Source of the DNA: an uncultured Chloroflexota bacterium
Lineage (GTDB): Bacteria > Chloroflexota > Anaerolineae > Aggregatilineales > Phototrophicaceae
Direction of reading: 5' to 3'
Assembly: GCA_937927665.1 (NCBI GenBank)
Contig: CALBRY010000618.1
Span: forward strand, 1-6,678
Length of the DNA: 6,678 bases
The first letter of the stretch is position 1. Each line of letters opens with the position of its first letter. Shown here piece after piece: positions 1-5,388 of the stretch. Under the pieces are notes generated by a model. It was not told the origin of the DNA, made no database searches, and saw only the letters and a list, made by a program, of their open reading frames with translations. Position numbers and translations under genes: made by a program.

Positions 1-1284
1 TTGAACAAACGGATCGCTGATCACAAATGTATCCCCGTAACTCGACGCGCCAACCGGACGAAGCGCGACCAGATACCCCGTGGCTTCCGGGCGTTCATCC
101 CAACGCAGAGTCCGCAGCCCGTTCCCGTCATCGCGCAGAACGATATTTTGCGGCGGACGCACCCCATCGGCGAGTGCAGTCGCGGCGGCGAGTACGGTTT
201 GCGTGGAGCGCGTTAAATAAAGCGCCTGAATATCTTCGCTCGTATCGCGGTCATTATGGACGCGCGTCAAATCCTCGTTCATTTCGATAAAGCGCACCGC
301 CGCGAAACCGCGTTCGCTAAAACTCAAATGATCGCCGTAGCGTCCATCACGATCACCGAGCGGAATCAAGACGGCGGTCATATCTGGAACATGGCGGTTC
401 ACAATAACTTGAAGCGCGCGCGCAAGCTGGCGCGACTCCGAACCTTCGCCTTCGTTGGGATCGGAACTGTACAACCGGATCTCGCGGTCATTGATCGAAC
501 CATCCGCGCCCGTGCTGCTGCCCATAATGTCCATATTGATCATCCAATTGACATCGAAGTTCTGTTGCAGCAGATACTCCGCGAATTGGATGCTGCCTTC
601 TCGCCCGATTTCTTCAGCGCTGAAGGCGACAAACATCACGGTTGCGCGGTGCTGACGCTGGCTCATCACACGGGCGATCTCCAAGAGGGATGCCATCCCG
701 CTGGCGTTGTCGTTCGCGCCGGGAGCGTAAGCGTTTCCATCCTCCCACGCAATCGAGATACTGTCATAATGCGAACCGATCACGAGAATACCCGCGCCCG
801 TCTCCGTGCCGGGAATCACAGCGACGATATTCTTTCCGACGCCCCGAACCCCCGCCCATTCGAATCCAAATTCATGATCCGCGCCCAGTACGAGATTCCC
901 GCGCGATTGATCGCGAATTTGTTCAAATTGACCGCGCACATAATTGTATGCTGCGCCGATTCCCACATTGGGGACATCCTGCACCGAAAGCACATGGCGC
1001 GTGTGCATATTCACCAGCGCGTTGACATGCAAAATCAGGCGGTCTGGTTCAACCTGAGAGAGCAGGCTGATCAGGCGCGCATCAATGCGCGGTGCAGAGG
1101 TGGGAATGCCCGGCGGGAGTTCGGTCGTCGATAAGGTCGCATAACCGATGGTCGGCGGCGGCGTATTGGTTGCGCGCGGCACAATCGTCGGGGCGGGTTC
1201 GCTGCTAAGCGTACAAGCAATGGCGATCAATGCGCCGTACACGAGCAGGATCAATGGGATCAGGCGGGTGCGAACAGTCTTCAT
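1..1284 (-). CDS. M28 family zinc metallopeptidase (aminopeptidase-like), probable lipoprotein; partial, C-terminus beyond window
   Basis: A secreted or membrane-anchored metallo-aminopeptidase of the M28 type, expected to cleave peptides with a two-zinc centre outside the cytoplasm. The ATG at 1284 gives 428 codons up to the window edge with no stop. Residues 1-24 form a basic start (MKTVRTR), a hydrophobic core and AIAC, a loose lipobox with Cys24. A Thr/Pro/Ser-rich linker follows (about 25-66). The M28 set is complete: H172 and D174 in GSHYDS, D192 in PGANDNASG, E224-E225 in FSAEEIG (general base and metal ligand), D252 in NMDIMG, and H343 in VHNDRDT. YGDHLSF at 316-322 is the usual SDH-like segment. 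From about 377 (PPQNIVL...LRWDE...GYLV) the sequence looks like the start of a fibronectin type III-like domain. The gene is divergent from the glycosyltransferase and no SD is seen before the start. The family call is firm; the substrate and the lipid anchor are inferred. Confidence 0.93.
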   Translation of the reverse strand, partial: MKTVRTRLIPLILLVYGALIAIACTLSSEPAPTIVPRATNTPPPTIGYATLSTTELPPGIPTSAPRIDARLISLLSQVEPDRLILHVNALVNMHTRHVLSVQDVPNVGIGAAYNYVRGQFEQIRDQSRGNLVLGADHEFGFEWAGVRGVGKNIVAVIPGTETGAGILVIGSHYDSISIAWEDGNAYAPGANDNASGMASLLEIARVMSQRQHRATVMFVAFSAEEIGREGSIQFAEYLLQQNFDVNWMINMDIMGSSTGADGSINDREIRLYSSDPNEGEGSESRQLARALQVIVNRHVPDMTAVLIPLGDRDGRYGDHLSFSERGFAAVRFIEMNEDLTRVHNDRDTSEDIQALYLTRSTQTVLAAATALADGVRPPQNIVLRDDGNGLRTLRWDERPEATGYLVALRPVGASSYGDTFVISDPFVQ

Positions 1285-1291
1285 GCGCGGA

Positions 1292-1300
1292 ATTTTACCA
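1292..1300 (-). promoter_or_regulatory. Extended -10-like element for the M28 peptidase gene, possibly leaderless
   Basis: On the minus strand the bases read TGGTAAAAT, a TGn plus TAAAAT box (5 of 6 to TATAAT). It ends 7 bases before the ATG, so transcription would begin at or next to the start codon. This fits the absence of an SD sequence. A TTGACG-like hexamer lies at 1319-1324, but its 21-base spacing is too long for a standard -35. The divergent gene has a closely similar arrangement, which raises confidence a little. Prediction only. Confidence 0.4.
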
Positions 1301-1380
1301 CAGCGATTTTACTCCGCACGTCAAAAATCGTGTGCGCGGAGGGCAAACGCCAAAATGCCAGAGGAGCAGAAAAGAGTCAG

Positions 1381-1431
1381 CGCAAAGGTGCATCTGCAAG
1401 TTGAGTCTCTTTGCGGCTTCGTGTCTTTGCG
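1381..1431. repeat. CGCAAAG/CTTTGCG intergenic repeat unit
   Basis: CTTTGCG occurs at 1409-1415 and again at 1425-1431 (16-base step), and the reverse complement CGCAAAG lies at 1381-1387. Read on the minus strand, 1411-1431 is of the form CGCAAAG-ACACGAAGC-CGCAA, which resembles the 'cgcaaagacgcaaag' repeats scattered between genes in many environmental bacterial genomes. The 1381 and 1409 copies could pair as a 7-bp stem around a 21-base loop. T-runs follow at 1437-1443 and further downstream. The rest of the 238-base intergenic region (1285-1522) has no convincing gene or RNA. Confidence 0.5.
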
Positions 1432-1506
1432 TTATGTTTTTTTGTTCTCTTGGTTTTGATGCATTTGCCCCTCTTTTTTTACCTCTCTTCGCACGGCTGA
1501 TTTTTG

Positions 1507-1515
1507 TGCTAAAGT
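1507..1515 (+). promoter_or_regulatory. Extended -10-like element for the glycosyltransferase operon, possibly leaderless
   Basis: The bases read TGCTAAAGT: TGn followed by TAAAGT (4 of 6 to TATAAT). It ends 7 bases before the ATG at 1523, the same distance as in the divergent peptidase gene. There is no SD between it and the ATG, consistent with a leaderless or near-leaderless transcript. No good -35 hexamer is visible in the pyrimidine-rich stretch upstream. Prediction only. Confidence 0.35.
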
Positions 1516-1522
1516 TCCCGCC

Positions 1523-2962
1523 ATGATCACACTCTACCGCGCCGCGCTGCGGCATCACCTGCCCCTTTTGTTGATCGCCGCCGCTGCGATGCGGATCGCG
1601 GTCTATTTTCTCTTCCCCGGCACATTCGCATTTGAGCAAACCGGCGCGATTCACGGCTCATCGTCGTTCGATACCTATGCCGTCAATTTGATCAACACCG
1701 GCGTATATGGCTTAACCCCCGGCGTACCCGATGCCGTGCTGCCGCCGCTCTACAGCGTGTTCGTCGCAGGTGTTTATGCGCTGTTCGGGCGCTCATCGCT
1801 GGCGATTGCCTTGGCGCATACCCTCCTTGATGTGATCAGCATCGCGCTGTTGGTCATGATCACGCGCCGCTTATTTCCCCGGCGTGGTCACGTGATCGGC
1901 GGACTTGCAGGCGTATTTTATGCCGTCTACCCCTATCTGATTTTCCAAAATCTCACGCTCATCGACACACCGCTGTTTATCACGATGCTGCATCTGTTCG
2001 TCTATCTCACCGTGCTGCTGCGCCAACGCGAACGATTCGACCGGGCGGCGTGGGTGATCGCGGCGGCGGCAGGGCTTACACTCGGCGGTGCGGCGCTGGT
2101 TCGTCCGGTGCTTGTTTTTCTCGCTGTGCTGCTCCCGTTCTGGTTCATGGCGCGGTTGACACTCACACAATCGATTCTTCGCCTGCTTCCGGTCGCGGTG
2201 CTCGGTTTGCTCCCGATTCTGCCGTGGACAGCGCGCAATTACGGCGTGTATGGTGAACTCGTCATGATGAGCGTGACCGCCGGATCGAATCTTTATCAAG
2301 GCAGCAACCCCGATGTGATCCCGCTCATGCGCGCCGGATATGACGTGCAGTGGACAGCCCCCGATCCCGCATTGATTCCTTTTCCGCCCAACAGCCCCGC
2401 CGCTGATCGAGAACGCTCGGCGCTTGCGCTCAAATGGCTGCGCGAAAATCCCGGCATCATTCCCGAACTCTTATGGGTGAAGTTCCTCACACACTGGAGC
2501 ATCGACATATTCCCGTCGCTAAATCCAAGTGAGGGTGTCGATCCGAGCGTGATCACGCCGGGGGATGCGGCGATCACCGTCGCGCCGGAAGGCGAAATCG
2601 AAATTACCGGACTGCCGCAAGGCGATCCGGTCGCGGAATATGGCGGCGGTGCGTTTGCGCTCGGTCGCGTGATTCATCGTTATTACTTCGGCGCGCTGCT
2701 CCTGCTGGCGCTGATCGGGGTCATCGTGACGGTTCGGCAGTGGCGCGATGTTTCGCTGCTCTGGATCGCGCAGATCAGCATGACCATCGCTTACATGATC
2801 TTTCATCCATCAACGCGCTACCGCGTGCCGACAGATCCGCTTCTGTTCGTCTTTTCAGCGGCGGCGATCGTGTGGCTGATCGAACGTCAGTATCGCCACA
2901 ATCGACCACCGCGCGTTAGTAACCAGCAATTGAAAGTGAAAGAGACGGCTTCTCATGACTGA
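1523..2962 (+). CDS. Polytopic membrane glycosyltransferase, GT39 / PMT_2-like
   Basis: A 479-residue integral membrane protein of the GT-C fold, which typically moves a sugar from a polyprenyl-phosphate donor to a lipid, glycan or protein acceptor on the outer face of the membrane. About ten hydrophobic segments are visible, for example near 13-31, 75-88, 93-113, 124-140, 149-166, 175-209, 219-234, 389-404, 411-428 and 439-453. The first outer loop has the family pattern DTYAVNLINTGVYG (50-63), with D50 the candidate catalytic Asp. PPLYSVFVAGVYALFG (74-89), PWTARNYG (234-241), AGSNLYQGSNP (253-263) and RYRVPTDPLLF (432-442) are also typical of bacterial GT39-like proteins. A soluble loop of about 130 residues (250-385) precedes the last helices. 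The stop overlaps the methyltransferase start by 8 bases, so the two are probably co-transcribed. The ATG is chosen because the helix-rich N-terminus begins there; no SD is seen. The substrate is unknown. Confidence 0.85.
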   Translation: MITLYRAALRHHLPLLLIAAAAMRIAVYFLFPGTFAFEQTGAIHGSSSFDTYAVNLINTGVYGLTPGVPDAVLPPLYSVFVAGVYALFGRSSLAIALAHTLLDVISIALLVMITRRLFPRRGHVIGGLAGVFYAVYPYLIFQNLTLIDTPLFITMLHLFVYLTVLLRQRERFDRAAWVIAAAAGLTLGGAALVRPVLVFLAVLLPFWFMARLTLTQSILRLLPVAVLGLLPILPWTARNYGVYGELVMMSVTAGSNLYQGSNPDVIPLMRAGYDVQWTAPDPALIPFPPNSPAADRERSALALKWLRENPGIIPELLWVKFLTHWSIDIFPSLNPSEGVDPSVITPGDAAITVAPEGEIEITGLPQGDPVAEYGGGAFALGRVIHRYYFGALLLLALIGVIVTVRQWRDVSLLWIAQISMTIAYMIFHPSTRYRVPTDPLLFVFSAAAIVWLIERQYRHNRPPRVSNQQLKVKETASHD

Positions 2963-3632
2963 TCCAAAATATCATCTCGATCACATTTTCGATCCTCAAG
3001 CGGCGCACCCCGGAGACGCTCACAGCGTTTTGATGCGCTTAATTCCGCCGAAAAGCCGCGTCTTGGAATTGGGCTGTGCATCGGGGTATCTCTCCGGCTA
3101 CATGGAACAGGCGCTCGGCTGCCGTGTGACCGGGCTGGAATATGACTCGAATGCCGCGCAGATCGCCGCACAGCGCTGTTCAGAAGTGCATACGGTTGAC
3201 CTGAATGATCCGAACGCCCTAGAAGTCGCCCGTGCCAGCGCTCCCTATGATGTGCTGTTGGCGGCGGCAGTGCTGGAGCATCTCTATCACCCTGAGGATT
3301 TGCTGCGGCGCGCGCGTGAGCTTTTGACCCCGGATGCCCGTGTGATCGTTTCGTTGCCGAACATCGCGCATTGGAGCATCCGCCTCAAACTGCTTGCCGG
3401 ACGCTTTGACTATGAAGATTACGGCATTATGGATCGTACCCATGTGCGCTTCTACACCCCCCGAACCGCCAAAGCGATGTTAGAAAGCGAGCAGTATCGG
3501 GTCGATGGCTTCTATATCGCCGGGAGCTTGCTGCAAAATCTGCTGCTCCGGTTTGCGAAAGAGAAGTCACCCGCGCCTGTGCTGCCGGGTCTATTCGCAT
3601 ATGAACTAATCTATACACTGCGCCCCAAATGA
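2955..3632 (+). CDS. Class I SAM-dependent methyltransferase (Methyltransf_12/13-like)
   Basis: A 225-residue soluble Rossmann-fold methyltransferase. Motif I is VLELGCASG (36-44), which binds S-adenosylmethionine. The acidic end of strand 2 is E62 (VTGLEYD), and the post-strand-4 segment is AAVLEHLYHPEDLL (104-117). The C-terminal part has SLPNIAHW (133-140), the RFDYEDYGIMDRTHVRFYT region (150-168) and a hydrophobic tail. The LPN...HVRFYT pattern is common in methyltransferases found beside glycosyltransferases and in polysaccharide or lipid-glycan loci, so a sugar or lipid-linked acceptor is plausible but unproven. The ATG at 2955 lies inside the last codons of the glycosyltransferase gene, with a purine-rich AAAGAGA about 10 bases upstream that may serve as a weak SD. 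Translational coupling with the upstream gene is likely. Length is normal for the family. Confidence 0.88.
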   Translation: MTDPKYHLDHIFDPQAAHPGDAHSVLMRLIPPKSRVLELGCASGYLSGYMEQALGCRVTGLEYDSNAAQIAAQRCSEVHTVDLNDPNALEVARASAPYDVLLAAAVLEHLYHPEDLLRRARELLTPDARVIVSLPNIAHWSIRLKLLAGRFDYEDYGIMDRTHVRFYTPRTAKAMLESEQYRVDGFYIAGSLLQNLLLRFAKEKSPAPVLPGLFAYELIYTLRPK

Positions 3633-3721
3633 TCGCCTAAAAGCGCATTAAGTGGGTGTTTTCCCCGTAATCACCTGAACTTATTTTTTATAGCTTTTTA
3701 GGTGCGCGGGTCATGGCAGTG

Positions 3722-3730
3722 TGCTATTCT
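3722..3730 (+). promoter_or_regulatory. Extended -10-like element upstream of the kinase-regulator gene
   Basis: TGCTATTCT fits TGn plus TATTCT (4 of 6 to TATAAT, with the conserved first two bases and last base). Initiation would fall near 3737, giving a leader of about 29 bases to the ATG at 3766. No clear -35 is seen 17 bases upstream. The 133-base gap after the methyltransferase stop suggests that the kinase gene has its own promoter. Prediction only. Confidence 0.35.
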
Positions 3731-3765
3731 AGTAATATCCGCCTGTAACTTTGAAACTAGCTGCC

Positions 3766-5280
3766 ATGATTGGACGTATCCTCAAACAACGTTATGAAAT
3801 ACGAGATCTGCTGGGAGAGGGATCGACCGCTGCTGTTTATAAGGCGCTCGATCGCAAGCTCGGAAGAACCGTTGCGCTCAAGATTCTCCTGCCGCATGTA
3901 AAAGAGACAACGCGCAGGCGGTTTTTTCAGGAAGCGCAGGCGGTTGCCCAATTAAATCATCCCAATATCATGGCAATCTATGACAGCGATGAGGACGATG
4001 GCGCGCAGTTTCTCATCGTCGAATACGTTGAAGGGGATGCCCTCACTAAATTCATTCCATCATCGCCAGAAAAAGTAGTCGATCTTGCCCGTCAGATCGC
4101 GCTTGCACTTGGATACGCGCATGAGCGCCAGATCATCCACCGCGACGTGAAGCCTGCCAACATCATGGTGACGCCGAACGGTCAGGTCAAGATCATGGAC
4201 TTGGGGTTAGCGCTCCCGCGTGAGGCAAAACGTGTGACCGCCGATGGCATGATTATCGGCACGCCCGCGTATCTTTCGCCGGAACAAGCGCAGGGGATGG
4301 CACTCGATCACCGCACCGATATTTATTCGCTCGGCGTCGTGATTTATGAAATGGCGACCGGTCAGCTTCCGTTTTCGACCGATGATATTCCCGCGCTGCT
4401 GCTTCAGCATGTCAAACAACCGCCGCCGCCGCCCCGGTTGCACAGCCCGAATCTATCGGCGCAGCTCGAAGCAGTCATTCTCAAAACGCTGGAGAAAAAT
4501 CCTGCGCGCCGCTTCCAGTCAATGGAAGCGCTTGCGTCGGCTCTGTCCGATAAGATGATTACGGGCGAAGCTGCACCCGTCAATGCGACGCAGCCCGCCC
4601 GCCAGATCCCCGCCGATCAGCGCATTTCTACCAAGACGATCCGCGTGGTATTGGCGGACGATCACACGATTTTGCGCCGCGCCCTGATGAGTATGCTTTC
4701 TGAGCGCGATGATGTGCTGGTGATCGGCGAAGCGAGCGACGGAGAAGCCGCGCTCAATAAAGTGATTGAAACCAAGCCCGACGTGCTGATCCTTGATCTG
4801 AACATGCCGGGTAAGGGTGGGTTAGACGTGCTGCCGGAAATCCGCGAGCAAGCCCCCGCGACAAAGGTGCTTGTCCTGACCGGACGAGATGAGGATTGGT
4901 ACATCATGCAAGCCCTTCGTGCAGGCGCGCACGGGTATATCCTCAAGAGCGCCGACGAAGCAGACCTGATCGACGCGATCGGCAAGGTGGTCGCCGGAAA
5001 TATCGTGCTCGGTAAGGGAGTCGCTGAAAAAGTCGTCACGGGCATGATCGGCAATCGCGGTGATAAAAAGCTCACCGATACCGAACGCGCGATCGTCCTG
5101 AATATCGCGCTGGGCTTGGATAACGAGCAGATCAGCCAGCGTATGAATATCAGCATGATGACCTTGATGGAATCGCTGGCGCAGGCGATGAGCAAGCTCG
5201 GCGCGAAAAACCGCGATCAAGCCGCACTGCAAGCGCTCCGGCGCGGTGATATTCTGCTGGACGAATTGCAGGGATACTAA
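3766..5280 (+). CDS. Hanks-type Ser/Thr protein kinase fused to a NarL/LuxR-type response regulator
   Basis: A 504-residue cytoplasmic signalling protein with no membrane segment or PASTA repeats. The kinase domain (about 10-261) is complete: glycine loop LLGEGSTAAVYK (15-26), K39 in VALK, αC E56, catalytic HRDVKPAN (125-132; D127), metal-binding D145 in MDLGLA (DLG in place of DFG), GTPAYLSPE (165-173) and D185. A linker of about 30 residues leads to a receiver domain (about 291-410) with acidic pair D298-D299, phospho-acceptor D344 in LILDLNMP, T372 and K394, so it should accept phosphate. The C-terminus (about 435-497) follows the LuxR/NarL helix-turn-helix pattern (LTDTER...GLDNEQISQRMNIS...LGAKNRDQAALQAL), but the recognition helix reads MTLMESL where TVKxH is usual. 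A one-chain fusion of both systems is uncommon. The in-frame TTG at 3751 would add five residues; ATG is preferred because MIGRILKQRYEI matches the usual kinase N-terminus. Confidence 0.92.
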   Translation: MIGRILKQRYEIRDLLGEGSTAAVYKALDRKLGRTVALKILLPHVKETTRRRFFQEAQAVAQLNHPNIMAIYDSDEDDGAQFLIVEYVEGDALTKFIPSSPEKVVDLARQIALALGYAHERQIIHRDVKPANIMVTPNGQVKIMDLGLALPREAKRVTADGMIIGTPAYLSPEQAQGMALDHRTDIYSLGVVIYEMATGQLPFSTDDIPALLLQHVKQPPPPPRLHSPNLSAQLEAVILKTLEKNPARRFQSMEALASALSDKMITGEAAPVNATQPARQIPADQRISTKTIRVVLADDHTILRRALMSMLSERDDVLVIGEASDGEAALNKVIETKPDVLILDLNMPGKGGLDVLPEIREQAPATKVLVLTGRDEDWYIMQALRAGAHGYILKSADEADLIDAIGKVVAGNIVLGKGVAEKVVTGMIGNRGDKKLTDTERAIVLNIALGLDNEQISQRMNISMMTLMESLAQAMSKLGAKNRDQAALQALRRGDILLDELQGY

Positions 5281-5302
5281 ACCCAAACGATAGGCGAAAG
5301 TT

Positions 5303-5356
5303 GAAAGTTAAAGGTTAAAAGTGACGAACTGTACTAACTTTTAACTTTTATCTTTT
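5303..5356. repeat. Long AT-rich imperfect inverted repeat between kinase-regulator and TIR genes
   Basis: The arms 5303-5322 and 5337-5356 pair over 20 positions with one T-T mismatch (5308/5351) and two G-T wobbles (5303/5356, 5313/5346), around a 14-base loop. Each arm is built of GTTAAAAG-like units. The stem is AT-rich and has no clean T-run after it, so it is not a classical intrinsic terminator, although it could partly end or protect the kinase transcript. Such 'aacttttaactttta' sequences also occur as dispersed intergenic repeats in other genomes, so a repeat element is equally likely. It occupies half of the 108-base gap. Confidence 0.6.
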
Positions 5357-5374
5357 GACCAAAATATGATTACT

Positions 5375-5381
5375 GAAAGGA
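5375..5381 (+). promoter_or_regulatory. Ribosome binding site of the TIR gene
   Basis: GAAAGGA lies 7 bases before the ATG at 5389, a good SD match at a normal distance. It fixes the start at 5389 over the in-frame ATG at 5401 and is the strongest SD in the window. Confidence 0.75.
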
Positions 5382-5388
5382 CTGCGCC

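Noticed and set aside
256..1134. Long plus-strand open frame of 292 codons opposite the peptidase
   Set aside because: It is the antisense of the M28 gene, which has every catalytic motif; the plus-strand translation has no recognisable domain and is rich in Arg and His as shadows in GC-rich DNA usually are.
1295..1654. Minus-strand open frame of 119 codons across the divergent intergenic region
   Set aside because: It begins inside the glycosyltransferase N-terminus and runs through repeats and promoter-like sequence, with no domain or SD.
1871..2299. Minus-strand open frame of 142 codons within the glycosyltransferase gene
   Set aside because: It lies opposite well-formed membrane helices, and its composition (Arg/Gln/His-rich, no domain) is that of a shadow.
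3672..3704. Possible terminator hairpin after the methyltransferase gene
   Set aside because: Only 8 pairs (one G-T) around a 17-base loop and no following T-run; the Ts are inside the loop. Too weak to annotate.
3751..3765. TTG at 3751 as the kinase start
   Set aside because: It adds only MKLAA, has no SD, and the ATG at 3766 begins the usual MIGxxLxxRYEI kinase N-terminus.
4662..5195. Minus-strand open frame of 177 codons within the kinase-regulator gene
   Set aside because: It is Ser/Ile/Arg-rich shadow sequence opposite the receiver and LuxR domains, with no motif and no SD.
5341..5370. TTAACT / TATGAT promoter with 18-base spacing before the TIR gene
   Set aside because: The -10 fits, but initiation near 5377 would cut into the SD at 5375-5381, and the -35 hexamer lies in the right arm of the inverted repeat; not convincing.
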